A stretch of 64,000 nucleotides of DNA from NCBI GenBank assembly GCA_039707655.1, contig CM077666.1, positions 239,040,166-239,104,165 on the forward strand, written 5' to 3'. Shown piece by piece: positions 14,825 through 28,245 of the stretch. Numbering within the stretch: the first letter of the stretch is position 1; each line of letters starts with the position of its first letter. A program made the translations under genes and the position numbers. Source of the DNA: Elymus sibiricus (taxonomy: Eukaryota > Streptophyta > Magnoliopsida > Poales > Poaceae). The notes beneath the pieces are model-generated. The model was not told the origin of the DNA. It searched no databases and was given only the letters and a program-made list of their open reading frames with translations.

Positions 14825-17406
14825 GGAATGTACGCAGTATCCACAAAGAAAACTCAATTACTCAACCATTATATATGATTACTCATCCATGCAATTTTGA
14901 CAACACATCGAAAGAAATAAAATAAAATGAAAAATGGCTCAAAAACTGAAATCCTTTTGCATGGAGGCCTCTTATGTGCAATGGCTTGTGGGAAAAATAA
15001 TAAACTGACAATATCAAAAACTTTTAAAAAAACCTTCACGAACTGACCTATCTCCGATGTAGATCAATGACTTTCAACCAAGATGACCATCACCATGAGC
15101 ATCTTCATGGCATAGTACATGATAACATCACCATTTTTGGAAATAACAAGGGTGTTAACATTGTGAGCAATAATTCCACAAAAAGATTGAAGATTTGGTT
15201 AAAAAAAAATTAATTTCCCTTGTTTCTAGTGCTATGCATGACTTTTTTTGTGAAGCAAGTGCCATAAATAAGATTGTAAATCATGCCCGTACAATTTTGT
15301 CCTAAAGTATACCACATGGGATGCCAACTGGCAATTTTTCATGAATTTTAGAGTGATATTGCCATATTTCATGGATTTATTGAATTTCTGTCGATTTACA
15401 TCAAGTAATTCAAATTTGAACTGTAAGTGTCCTCTAGTTTGATCCAAATAAATTCGGTAAAATCATTTTTATCTTCCACATTAGGAATGTAGGAAGTATC
15501 CACAAAGAAAACTCAGTTACCCACCCATTATATATGATTACTCATCCATGCAATTTTGATAACACATCGAAAGAAATTAAAGAAAATGAAAAAAGGCTCA
15601 AAAATTGAAATCCTTATGCATGGAGGCTTCTTATATGCAATGGCTTGTGGGAAAAATAATAAACTGACAATACCACAAACTTTTTAAAAAACCCTTCGCA
15701 GACTGACCTTTCTCCTATGAAGATCAATGAGTTTCAACCAAGAGGACCATGACCATGAGCATCTTCATGGCATAGTACATGATAACATCACCATTTTTGG
15801 AAATAACAAGGGTGTTAACATTGTGAGCAATAATTCCACAATTTTCCATTTTTCTAGAGCCACGCATGACCTTTTTTGTGAAGCAAATGCCATAAATAAG
15901 ATTGTAAATCATGCCCTTACAATTTTGTCCTAAAGTATACCACATGGGATGCCAACTGCCAATTTTTCATGAATTTCAGAGTGTTATTGCTATATTTCAT
16001 TGATTTATTGAATTTCTGGCGATTTACATCAAGTAATTCAAATTTGAACTACAAGTGTCCTCTAGTTTGGACCAATAAATTCTGAAAAATCATTTTCACA
16101 TTCCACATTAGGAATTTAGGCAGTATCCACAAAGAAAACTCAGTTACCAACCCATTATATATAATTACTCATCCATGCAATTTTGACAACACATCGAAAG
16201 AAATTAAAGAAGATGAAAAAAGGCTCAAAAATTGAAATCCTTTTGCACGGAGGCCTCTTATGTGCAATGGCTTGTGTGAAAAATAATAAACTAACAATAC
16301 CACAAACTTAAAAAAAAACCTTCACAAACTGACCTATCTCTTATGAGGATCAATGACTTTCAACCAAGATGACCATGACCATGAGCATCTTCATGGCATA
16401 GTACACGATAACATCACCATATTTTGAAATGACAAAGGTGTTAACATTGTGAGCAATAATTCTACAAAAAGATTGAAGATTTGGTTACAAAAATATTTTT
16501 CCATTTTTCTAGTGCCGTACATGACTTTTTTGTGAAGCAAGTGTCATAAATAAGATTGTAAATCATGCCCTCACAATTTTGTCCTAAATCATACCACATG
16601 GGATGCCAACTGCCAATTTTTCATGAATTTCAGAGTGATATTGCCGTAGTTCATTTATTTATTTAATTTCTGGCGATTTACATCAAGTAATTCAAATTTG
16701 AACTGCAAGTGTGCTCTAGTTTGGTCCAATAAATTCTGAAAAATCATTTTCACCTTCCATGTTTGGAATGTACGCATTATCCACAAAGAAAACTCAATTA
16801 CCTAACCACTATATCTGATTACTCATCCATGCAATTTTGACAACATATCGAAAGAAATTAAAGAAAATCAAAAAAAGGCTCAAAAATTGAAATCCTTTTG
16901 CATGGAGGCCTCTTATGTGCAATGGCTTGTGGGAAAAATAATAAACTGACAATACCACAAACTTTTAAAAAACCTTCACAAACTGACCTATCTCCGATGA
17001 AGATCAATGACTTTCAACCAAGATGACCATCACCATGAGCATCTTCATGGCATAGTACATGATAACATCACCTTTTTTTGGAAATAACAAGGGTGTTAAC
17101 ATTGTGAGCAATAATTCCACAAAAAGATTGAAGATTTGGTTAAAAATAATAATTTTCCATTTTCTAGTGCTATGAATGACTTTTTTTGTGAAGCAAGTGC
17201 CATAAATAAGATTGTAAATCGTACCCTTACAATTTTGTCCTAAAGTATACGACATGGGATGCCAACTGTCAATTTTTCATGAATTTCAGAGTGATATTGC
17301 CATATTTCATTGATTTATTGAATTTCTGGCAATTTACATCAAGTAATTCAATTTTGAATTGCAAGTGTGCTCTAGTTTGGTCCAAATAAATTCTGAAAAA
17401 TCATTT
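14825..17406 (+). repeat. Higher-order repeat block, third diverged occurrence
   Basis: A (14825), B (15484, again 627 bp with the same missing block), C (16111) and a D-like monomer (16765) recur in order. This copy differs from the other two at scattered sites, so it is an older copy of the tetramer, not part of the recent duplication. Its D monomer runs into a rearranged stretch at about 17407. Confidence 0.8.
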
Positions 17407-17821
17407 TTGGAAATAACAAGTGTGTTTACATTGTGAGCAATAATTCCACAAAATGACCACGAGCATCTTCATGGCATAGTACATGATAACATCACCATTT
17501 TTGTAAATAACAAGGGGGTTAACATTGTGAGCAATAATTCCACAAAAAGATTGAAGATTTGGTTAAAAAAATAATTTTCCATTTTTCTAGTGCCATGCAT
17601 GGCTTTTTAGTGAAGCAAGTGCCATAAATAAGATTGTAAATCATGCCCTCACAATTTTGTCCTAAAGTATACCACATGGGATGCCAACTGCAAATTTTCA
17701 TGAATTTCAAAGTGATATTGCCATATTTCATTGATTTATTGAATTTCTAGCGTCAAGTAATTCAAATTTGAACAGTAAGTGTCCAATAAACTCTGAAAAA
17801 TCATTTTCACCTTCCACGTTA
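17400..17821 (+). repeat. Scrambled satellite segment with several breakpoints
   Basis: CTGAAAAATCATTTTT joins directly to GGAAATAACAAG in the middle of a monomer near 17407. About 45 bp later AATTCCACAAAA jumps back to TGACCACGAGCATC, so the GAGCATC-to-TTCCACA block appears twice. Two further small deletions sit near 17753 and 17778. The 1,057 bp between phase markers 16765 and 17822 hold about 1.6 monomers. Confidence 0.8.
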
Positions 17822-19679
17822 GGAATGTACGCAGTATCCACAAAGAAAACTCAATTACCCAGCCATTATATATGATTACTTGTCCACGCAATTTTGACAA
17901 CAGATCGAAAGAAACTAAAGAAAATGAAAAAAGGCTCAAAAATTGAAATCCTTTTGCATGGAGGCCTCTTATGTGCAATGGCTTGTGGGAAAAATAATAA
18001 ACTGACAATACCACAAACTGTAAAAAAACCCTTCACAAACTGACCTATCTCCTATGAGGATCAATGACTTTAAACCAAGATGACCATGACCATGAGCATC
18101 TTCATGGCATAGTATATGATAACATCACAATTTTTGGAAATAACAAGGGTGTTAACATTGTGAGCAATAATTCCACAAAAAGATTGAAGATTTGGTTAAA
18201 AAAATTAATTTTCCATTTTTCTTGTGCTATGCATGGCTTTTTTTTTGTGAAGCAAGTGCCATAAATAAGATTGTAAATCGTGCCCTCACAATTTTGTCCT
18301 AAAGTATACCACATGGGATGCCAACTACCAAATTTTCATGAATTTCAGAGTTATATTGCTATATTTCATTGATTTATTGAATTTCTGGCGATTTACATCA
18401 AGTAATTCAAATTTGAACTTCAAGTGTGCTCTAGTTTGGTCCATATAAATTCTGAAAAATCATTTTTAGTATCCACATTAGGAATGTAGGAAGTATCCAC
18501 AAAGAAAACTCAGTTACCCACCCATTATATATGATTACTCATTCATGCAATTTTGACAACACATCAAAAGAAATTAAAGAAAATGAAAAAAGGCTGAAAA
18601 ATTGAAATCCTTTTGCATGGAGGCCTCTTATGTGCAATGGCTTGTGATAAAAATAATAAATTGACAATACCACAAACTTTAAAAAAAAACCTTCACAGAC
18701 TGACCTTTCTCCTATAAAGATCAATGACTTTCAACCAAGAGTACCATGACCATGAGCATCTTCATGGCATCGTACATAATAACATCACCATTTTTGGAAA
18801 TAACAAGGGTGTTAACATTGTGAGCAATAATTCCACAAAAAGATTGAACATTTGGTTTAAAAAAATAATTTTCCATTTTCTAGTGCCATGCATGACTTTT
18901 TTTGTGAAGCAAGTGCCATAAATAAGATTGTAAATCGTGCCCTTACAATTTTCTCCTAAAGTATACCACATGGGATGCGAACTGCCAATTTTTCATGAAT
19001 TTCAGAGTGATATTGCCATATTTCATGGATTTAAGGAATTTCTGGCGATTTACATCAAGTAATTCAAATTTGAACTGCAAGTGTGCTCTAGTTTGGTACA
19101 ATAAATTCTGAAAAAACATTTTTACCTTCCACATTAGGAATGTAGGCAGTATCCACAAAGAAAACTCAGTTACCAACCCATTATATATGATTACTCATCC
19201 ATGCAATTTTGACAACACATCGAAAGAAATTAAAGAAAATGAAAAAAGGCTCAAAAATTGAAATCCTTTTGCATGGAGTACTCTTATGTGCAATGGCTTG
19301 TGGGAAAAAAAATAAACTGACAATACCACGAACTTTTAAAAAAAAACCTTCACAAACTGACCTATCTCCTATGAGGATCAATGACTTTCAACCAAGCTGA
19401 CCATGACCATGACCATGTTCATGGCATAGTACATGATAACATCACCATTTTTGGAAATAACAAGGGTGTTAACATTGTGAGCAATAATTCCACAAAAAGA
19501 TTGAAAATTTGGTTAAAAAAATTAATTTTCCATTTTTCTTGTGCTATGCATGGCTTTTTTTTTTGTGAAGCAAGTGCCATAAATAAGATTGTAAATCGTG
19601 CCCTCACAATTTTGTTCTAAAGTATACCACATGGGATGCCAACTGCCAATTTTTCATGAATTTCAGAGTGATATTGCCA

Positions 19680-20690
19680 TATTTCATTGATTAATTGAAT
19701 TTTTGGTGATTTACATCAAGTAATTCAAATTTGAATTGCAAGTGTGCTCTAGTTTGGTCCAATAAATTCTGAAAAATCATTCTCACCTTGCAAGTTAGGA
19801 ATGTACGCAATATCCATAAAGAAAACTCAATTACCCAACCATTATATATGATTACTCCTCCATGCCATTTTGATAACACATCAAAAGAAATTAAAGAAAA
19901 TGAAAAAGGCTCAAAAATTGAAATCCTTTTGCACGAAGGCCTCTTTTGTGCAATGGCTTGTGGGAAAAATAATAAACTGACAATACCACACACTTTTAAA
20001 AAAACCTTCACAAACTGACCTATTTCCGATGAAGATCAATGACTTTCAACCAAGATGACCATCACCATGAGCATCTTCATGGCATAGTACATGATAACAT
20101 CACCATTTTTGGAAATAACAAGGGTGTTAACATTGTGAGCAATAATTCCACAAAAAGATTGAAGATTTGGTTAAAAAAAATTATTTTTCCATTTTTCTAG
20201 TGTTATGCATGACTTTTTTGTCAAGCAAGTGCCATAAATAAGATTGTAAATCGTGCCCTTACAATTTTGTCCTAAAGTATACCACATGGGATGCCAACTA
20301 CCAATTTTTCATGAATTTCAGAGTGATATTGCCATATTTCATTGATTTAGTGAATTTCTGGCGATTTACATCAAGTAATTCAAATTTGAACTGCAAGTGT
20401 GCTCTATTTTGGTCCATATAAATTCTGAAAAATCATTTTTAGCATCCACATTAGGAATGTAGGAAGTATCCACAAAGAAAACTCAGTTACCCACCCATTA
20501 TATATGATTACTCATCCATGCAATTTTGACAACACATCGAAAGAAACTAAAGAAAATGAAAAAAGGCTCAATAATTGAAATCCTTTTGCATGGAGGCCTC
20601 TTATGTGCAATGGCTTGTGGGAAAAATAATAAACTGACAATACCACAAACTTTTTAAAAAAACCTTCATAGACTAACCTTTCTCCTATGA
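19680..20690 (+). repeat. Satellite sub-block duplicated at 26210-27220 (copy 1)
   Basis: This segment and 26210-27220 share the CTTGCAAGTTAGGAATG and TATCCATAAAGAAAAC variants and a CTATTTCCGATGAAG string at an offset of 6,530-6,531 bp. No other monomer in the window that I read has this combination. Confidence 0.8.
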
Positions 20691-22590
20691 AGATCAATGA
20701 CTTTCAACCCAGAGGACCATGACCATGAGCATCTTCATGGCATAGTACATGATAACAACACTATTTTCAGAAATAACAAGGGTGTTAACATTGTGAGCAA
20801 TAATTCCACAAAAAGATTGAAGATTTGGTTAAAAAAATAATTTTCCAATTTTCTAGTGCCATGCATGACTTTTTTTGTGAAGCAAGTGCCATAAACAAGA
20901 TTGTAAATTGTGCCCTTACAATTTTGTCCTAAAGTATACCACATGGGATGCCAACTGCCAATTTTTCATAAATTTCAGAGTGATATTGCCATATTCCATT
21001 GATTTATTGAATTTCTGGCGATTTACATCAAGTAATTCAAATTTGAACTGCAAGTGTGCTCTAGTTTGGTCCAAATAAAATCTAAAAAATCATTTTTAGC
21101 ATCCACATTAGGAATGTAGAAAGTATCCACAAACTCAGTTACCCACCCATTATATATGATTACTCATCCATGCAATTTTGACAACACATCGAAAGAAATT
21201 AAAGAAAATGAAAAGGCAAAAAAATTGAAATCCTTTTGCATGGAGGCCTCTTATGTGCAATGGCTTGTGGGAAAAATAATAAACTGACAATACCACAAAC
21301 TTAAAAAAAAACCTTCACAGACTGACCTTTTTCCTATGAAGATCAATGACTTTCAACCAAGAGGACCATGAGCATGAGCATCTTCATGGCATAGTACATG
21401 ATGACATCACCATTTTTGGAAATAACAAGGGTGTTAACATTGTGAACAATAATTCCACAAAAAGATTGAAGATTTGGTTAAAAAAATAATTTTCCAATTT
21501 TCTGGAGCTACACATGACTATTTTTGTGAAGCAAGTGCCATAAATAAGATTGTAAATCTTGCCCTTATAATTTTTTCCTAAAGTATACCACATGGGATGC
21601 CAACTGCCAATTTTTCATAAATTTCAGAGTGATATTGCCATATTTCATTGATTTATTGAATTTCTGGCGATTTACATCAAGTAATTCAAATTTGAACTGC
21701 AAGTGTGCTCTAGTTTGGTCCAACAAATTCTGAAAAATCATTTTCACCTTCCACGTTAGGAATGTAGGCAGTATCAACAAAGAAAACTCAATTACCCAAC
21801 CATTACATATGATTACTCATCCATGCAATTTTGACAAAACATGGAATGGAATTAAAGAAAATGCAAAAAAGGCTCAAAAATTGAAATCCTTTTGCATGGA
21901 GGCTTCCTATGTGCAATGGCTTGTTGGAAAAATGATAAACTCACAATACCACAAACTTTCAAAAAAAAACCCTTCACAAACTGACCTATCTCCTACGAGG
22001 ATCAATGACTTTCAACCAAGATGACCATGACCATGAGCATCTTCATGGCATAGTACATGATAACATCACCATTTTGGGAAATAACAAGGGTGTTAACATT
22101 GTGAGCAATAATTCACAAAAAGATTGAAGATTTGGTTAAAAAAATAATTTTCCATTTTTCTAGTGCCATGCATGACTTTTTTGTGAAGCAAGTGCCATAA
22201 ATAAGATTGTAAATCATGCCCTCACAATTTTGTCCTAAAGTATACCACATGGCATGCCAACTGCCAATTTTTCATGAATTTCAGAGTGAAATAGCCATAT
22301 TTCATTGATTTATTGAATTTCTGGCGATTTACATCAAGTAATTCAAATTTGAACTGCAAGTGTGCTCTAGTTTGGTTCAATAAATTATGAAAAATCATTT
22401 TGACCTTCCACATTAGGAATGTACGTAGTATCCACAAAGAAAACTCAATTACCCAACCATTATATATGACTACTCATCCATGCAATTTTGATAACACATC
22501 GAAAGATATTAAAGAAAATGAAAAAAGGCTCAAAAATTGAAATCCTTTTGCATGGAGGCCTCTTATGTGCAATGGCTTGTGGGAAAAATA
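20454..22590 (+). repeat. Satellite sub-block duplicated at 23715-25850 (copy 1)
   Basis: Monomers at 20454, 21111, 21759 and 22416 pair with 23715, 24373, 25020 and 25674 at an offset of 3,258-3,262 bp. They share private variants such as the short AGTATCCACAAACTCAG string near 21125/24387, AACATGGAATGGAATTAAAG, and the TATGACTACTCATCC variant. Scattered substitutions make this older than the 7,670-bp duplication. Confidence 0.85.
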
Positions 22591-23714
22591 ATAAACAAAC
22601 AATACCACAACCTTTAAAAAAAACTTCACAGACTGACCTTTCTCCTATGAAGATCAATGACTTTCAACCAAGAGGACCATGACCATGAGCATCTTCATGG
22701 CATAGTACATGATAACATCACCATTTTTGGAAATAACAAGGGTGTTAACATTGTGAGCAATAATTAAACAAAAAGATTGTAGATTTGGTTAAAAAAATAA
22801 ATTTTCCATTTTTCTTGTGCCATGCATGACTTTTTGTGTGAAGCAAGTGCCATAAATTAGATTGTAAATCGTTCCCTTACAATTTTCTCCTAAAGTATAC
22901 GACATGGGATGCCAACTGCCTATTTTTTATGAATTTCAGAGTGATATTGCCATATTTCATAGATTTATTGAATTTCTGGCGATTTACATCAAGTAATTCA
23001 AATTTGAACTGCAAGTGTCGAATAAACTCTAAAAAATCATTTTCACCTTCCATGTTAGGAATGTACGCAGTATCCACAAAGAAACCTCAATTACCCAGCC
23101 ATTATATATGATTACTCATCCAGGCAATTTTGACAACACATCGAAAGAAATTAAAGAAAATGAAAAAAGGCTGAAAAATTGAAATCCTATTGCATGGAGG
23201 CCTCTTATGTGCAATGGATTGTGGGAAAAATAATAAACTGACAATACCACAAACTTTTTAAAAAACCTTCACAAACTGACCTATCTCCGATGAAGATCAA
23301 TGACTTTCAACCAAGATGACCATCACCATGAGCATCTTCATGGCATAGTACTTGAGAACATCACTATTTTTGGAAATAAAAAGGGTGTTAACATTGTGAG
23401 CAATAATTCCACAAAAAGATTGAAGATTTGGTTAAACAAATTAATTTTCCTCTTTTCTAGTGCTATGCATGACTTTCTTTGTGAAGCAAGTGCCATAAAT
23501 AAGATTGTAAATCGTGCCCTTACAGTTTTGTCCTAAAGTATACCACATGGGATGCCAACTGCCAATTTTTCATGAATTTCAGAGTGATGTTGCCATATTT
23601 CATTGATTTATTGAATTTCTGGCGATTTACATCAAGTAATTCAAATTTGAACTGCAAGTGTGCTCTAGTTTGGTCCAAATAAATTCTGAAAAATCATTTT
23701 TATCTTCCACATTA

Positions 23715-25850
23715 GGAATGTAGGAAGTATCCACAAAGAAAACTCAGTTACCCACCCATTATATATGATTACTCATCCATGCAATTTTGACAACACATCG
23801 AAAGAAACTAAAGAAAATGAAAAAAGGCTCAAAAATTGAAATCCTTTTGCATGGAGGCCTCTTATGTGCAATGGCTTCTGGGAAAAATAATAAAATGACA
23901 ATACCACAAACTTTTTTAAAAAAACCTTCACAGACTGACCTTTCTCCTATGAAGATCAATGACTTTCAACCCAGAGGACCATGACCATGAGCATCTTCAT
24001 GGCATAGTACATGATAACATCACTATTTTCAGAAATAACAAGGGTGTTAACATTGTGAGCAATAATTCCACAAAAAGATTGAAGATTTGGTTAAAAAAAT
24101 AATTTTCCAATTTTCTAGTGCCATGCATGACTTTTTTTGTGAAGCAAGTGCCATAAACAAGATTGTAAATTGTGCCCTTACAATTTTGTCCTAAAGTATA
24201 CCACATGGGATGCCAACTGCCAATTTTTCATAAATTTCAGAGTGATATTGCCATATTCCATTGATTTATTGAATTTCTGGCGATTTACATCAAGTAATTC
24301 AAATTTGAACTGCAAGTGTGCTCTAGTTTGGTCCAAATAAAATCTAAAAAATCATTTTTAGCATCCACATTAGGAATGTAGAAAGTATCCACAAACTCAG
24401 TTACCCACGCATTATATATGATTACTCATCCATGCAATTTTGACAACACATCGAAAGAAATTAAAGAAAATGAAAAGGCAAAAAAATTGAAATCCTTTTG
24501 CATGGAGGCCTCTTATGTGCAATGGCTTGTGGGAAAAATAATAAACTGACAATACCACAAACTTTAAAAAAAACCTTCACAGACTGACCTTTTTCCTATG
24601 AAGATCAATGACTTTCAACCAATAGGACCATGACCATGAGCATCTTCATGGCATAGTACATGATGACATCACCATTTTTGGAAATAACAAGGGTGTTAAC
24701 ATTGTGAACAATAATTCCACAAAAAGATTGAAGATTTGGTTAAAAAATAATTTTCCTATTTTCTAGTGCTATGCATGACTATTTTTGTGAAGCAAGTGCC
24801 ATAAATAAGATTGTAAATCTTGGCCTTACAATTTTGTCCTAAAGTATACCACATGGGATGCCAACTGCCAATTTTTCATAAATTTCAGAGTGATATTGCC
24901 ATATTTTATTGATTTATTGAATTTCTGGCGATTTACATCAAGTAATTCAAATTTGAACTGCAAGTGTGCTCTAGTTTGGTCCAACAAATTCGGAAAAATC
25001 ATTTTCACCTTCCACGTTAGGAATGTAGGCAGTATCCACAAAGAAAACTCAATTACCCAACCATTATATATGATTACTCATCCATGCAATTTTGACAAAA
25101 CATGGAATGGAATTAAAGAAAATGCAAAAAAGGCTCAAAAATTGAAATCCTTTTGCATGGAGGCTTCCTATGTGCAATGGCTTGTTGGAAAAATGATAAA
25201 CTCACAATACCACAAACTTTCAAAAAAAAACCTTCACAAACTGACCTATCTCCTACGAGGATCAATGACTTTCAACCAAGATGACCATGAACATGAGCAT
25301 CTTCATGGCATAGTACATGAAAACATCACCATTTTGGGAAATAACAAGGGTGTTAACATTGTGAGCAATAATTCACAAAAAGATTGAAGATTTGGTTAAA
25401 TTTTTTTTTCCATTTTTCTAGTGCCATGCATGACTTTTTTGTGAAGCAAGTGCCATAAATAAGATTGTAAATCATGCCCTCACAATTTTGTCCTAAAGTA
25501 TACCACATGGCATGCCAACTGCCAATTTTTCTTGAATTTCAGAGTGATATAGCCATATTTCATTGATTTATTGAATTTCTGGCGATTTACATCAAGTAAT
25601 TCAAATTTGAACTGCAAGTGTGCTCTAGTTTGGTCCAATAAATTATGAAAAATCATTTTGACCTTCCACATTAGGAATGTACGTAGTATCCACAAAGAAA
25701 ACTCAATTACCCAACCATTATATATGACTACTCATCCATGCAATTTTGATAACACATCGAAAGAAATTAAAGAAAATGAAAAAAGGCTCAAAAATTGAAA
25801 TCCTTTTGCATGGAGGCCTCTTATGTGCAATGGCTTGTGGGAAAAATAAT
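23715..25850 (+). repeat. Satellite sub-block duplicated from 20454-22590 (copy 2)
   Basis: Second member of the ~3.26-kb-offset pair. It stops matching near 25850, where the following half-monomer (cttcgtggcatag, gccgcaaataag variants) instead resembles the D monomers at 2591 and 10261. Confidence 0.8.
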
Positions 25851-26209
25851 AAATAGACAATACCACAAACTTTTTAAAAAAAACTTCACAGACTGACCTT
25901 TCTCGTATGAAGATCAATGACTTTCAACTAAGAGGACCATGACCATGAGCATCTTCGTGGCATAGTACATGATAACATCACCATTTTTGGAAATAACAAG
26001 GGTGTTAACATTGTGAGCAATAATTCCACAAAAAGATTGAAGATTTGGTTAAAAAAATAATTTTCCATTTTTCTAGTGCCATGCATGACTTTTTTGTGAA
26101 GCAAGTGCCGCAAATAAGAATGTTAATCATGCCCTCACAAATTTGTCCTAAAGTATACCACATGGGATGCCAACTGCCAATTTTTCATGAATTTCAGAGT
26201 GATATTGCC

Positions 26210-27220
26210 ATATTTCATTGATTAATTGAATTTTTAATGATTTACATCAAGTAATTCAAATTTGAATTGCAAGTGTGCTCTAGTTTGGTCCAATAAATTC
26301 TGAAAAATCATTTTCACCTTGCAAGTTAGGAATGTACGCAGTATCCATAAAGAAAACTCAATTACCCAACCATTATATATGATTACTCATCCATGCCATT
26401 TTGATAACACATCAAAAGAAATTAAAGAAAATGAAAAAGGCTCAAAAATTGAAATCCTTTTGCACGGAGGCCTCTTTTGTGCAATGGCTTGTGGGAAAAA
26501 TAATAAACTGACAATACCACACACTTTTAAAAAAACCTTCACAAACTGACCTATTTCCGATGAAGATCAATGACTTTCAACCAAGATGACCATCACCATG
26601 AGCATCTTCATGGCATAGTACATGATAACATCACCATTTTTGGAAATAACAAGGGTGTTAACATTGTGAGCAATAATTCCACAAAAAGATTGAAGATTTG
26701 GTTAAAAAAATTATTTTTCCATTTTTCTAGTGTTATGCATGACTTTTTTGTCAAGCAAGTGCCATAAATAAGATTGTAAATCGTGCCCTTAAAATTTTGT
26801 CCTAAAGTATACCACATGGGATGCCAACTACCAATTTTTCATGAATTTCAGAGTGATATTGCCATATTTCATTGATTTAGTGAATTTCTGGCGATTTACA
26901 TCAAGTAATTCAAATTTGAACTGCAAGTGTGCTCTAGTTTGGTCCATATAAATTCTGAAAAATCATTTTTAGCATCCACATTAGGAATGTAGGAAGTATC
27001 CACAAAGAAAACTCAGTTACCCACCCATTATATATGATTACTCATCCATGCAATTTTGACAACACATCGAAAGAAATTAAAGAAAATGAAAAAAGGGTCA
27101 AAAATTGAAATCCTTTTGCATGGAGGCCTCTTATGTGCAATGGCTTGTGGGAAAAATAATAAACTGACAATACCACAAACTTTTTTAAAATACCTTCACA
27201 GTCTGACCTTTCTCCTATGA
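26210..27220 (+). repeat. Satellite sub-block duplicated from 19680-20690 (copy 2)
   Basis: Second member of the ~6.53-kb-offset pair. It follows a D-type half-monomer, so this end of the array is a mosaic of segments also found elsewhere in it. Confidence 0.8.
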
Positions 27221-27822
27221 AGATCAATGACTTTCAACCAAGAGGACCATGACCATGAGCATCTTCATGGCATAGTACATGATAACATCGCCATTTTTGG
27301 AAATAACAAGGGTGTTAACATTGTGAGCAATAATTCCACAAAAAGATTGAACATTTGGTTTAAAAAAATAATTTTCCATTTTCTAGTGCCATGCATGACT
27401 TTTTTTGTGAAGCAAGTGCCATAAATAAGATTGTAAATCGTGCCCTTACAATTTTCTCCTAAAGTATACCACATGGGATGCCAACTGCCAATTTTTCATG
27501 AATTTCAGAGTGATATTGCCATATTTCATTGATTTATTTTCTGGTGATTTACATCAAGTAATTCAAATTTGAACTGCAAGTGTGCTCTAGTTTGGTCCAA
27601 TAAATTCTTAAAAATCATTTTCACCTTCCACGTTAGGAATGTAGGAATTATCCACAAAGAAAACTTAGTTACCCAACCATTATATATGATTACTCATCCA
27701 TGCAATTTTGACAACACATGGAAAGAAATTAAGGAAAATGCAAAAAAGGCTCAAAAATTGAAATCCTTTTGCATGGAGGCTTCCTATGTGCAATGGCTTG
27801 TTGGAAAAATGTTCTCTTTCAG

Positions 27823-28245
27823 ATTAATATCTGTGACGCTAGGCAGAACTTTAGGGAAGATAGTGAGCCAAACCCATTGCTGGTACCTATGAGTTATATT
27901 GGAGCGAAGAGGGTAAACCATCTTGAAGAGAGCGAGATGACCCCAAGGTTATGTCTTGATGAAGACAGTGAGTTGAAGAGACTCACGAGCAGCTGTGACA
28001 CAACCTTGGTTAAGTTGCTGCCTGAATCAGTTTGACTTCTTCGGTCTCAACTTCAAGCTGAAAGACTTGGTGCAGCTCAGGTCCGACTTGAAGTACAATC
28101 TCTAACAAAGATCAAAGAGGACACCCATGCGTGCTTTATAGCTACGCGGCTACAGCTAGAGGATTTAACGTTCAGACAACTGAGGTCTCATCAGCTTGTT
28201 CAGCTGCTTGTGTTGCAGCCCCGGGGTAGGACTAACGTTTCTTGA
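27823..28245 (+). pseudogene. Terminal exon of the CACTA-encoded protein, with one in-frame stop
   Basis: A splice-acceptor-like TTCTCTTTCAG ends at 27822. The frame is then open for 70 codons to a TGA at 28033-28035, continues in the same frame for 69 codons, and ends at TGA 28243-28245. The second half (LRSQLQAERLGAAQVRLE...) is rich in Leu, Gln, Glu and Arg and looks helical or coiled-coil. I do not recognise a domain. Its place just upstream of the subterminal repeats suits the second, TNPA-like gene of a CACTA element, but that is inference from position. The in-frame TGA suggests a one-mutation pseudogene; it is also possible that the real end is 28035 and the rest is untranslated. Confidence 0.5.

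Larger units (their letters stand above)
1..27811. repeat. AT-rich satellite array, ~43 tandem monomers of ~627-660 bp
   Basis: Monomers are phased on a conserved GGAATGTA(C/G) followed by a CAGTATCCACAAAG-like string. Starts read by eye include 1, 653, 1310, 1937, 2591, 3247, 3905, 4532, 5186, 6357, 7015, 7671, 8323, 8980, 9607, 10261, 10917, 11575, 12202, 12856, 13511, 14168, 14825, 15484, 16111, 16765, 17822, 18481, 19137, 19798, 20454, 21111, 21759, 22416, 23058, 23715, 24373, 25020, 25674, 26329, 26984 and 27636. Each monomer has a GAAATCCTTTTGCATGGAGG block, an A-rich run, an ACCATGAGCATCTTCATGGC block and an ACCACATGGGATGCCAACTG block. The array is cut by the window start and ends at 27811 against unrelated sequence. 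Short ORFs recur on both strands but their frames are not kept between monomers. I cannot match it to a named Triticeae satellite. Confidence 0.97.

Noticed and set aside
24890..25387. 165-codon plus-strand ORF in the satellite
   Set aside because: It is a chance read-through across one monomer junction. The equivalent monomers at offset 3,261 are interrupted, and there is no codon-level conservation.
1..27811. CRISPR-like or integron-like array
   Set aside because: Units are about 650 bp with no short repeat/unique spacer pattern and the context is a plant genome.
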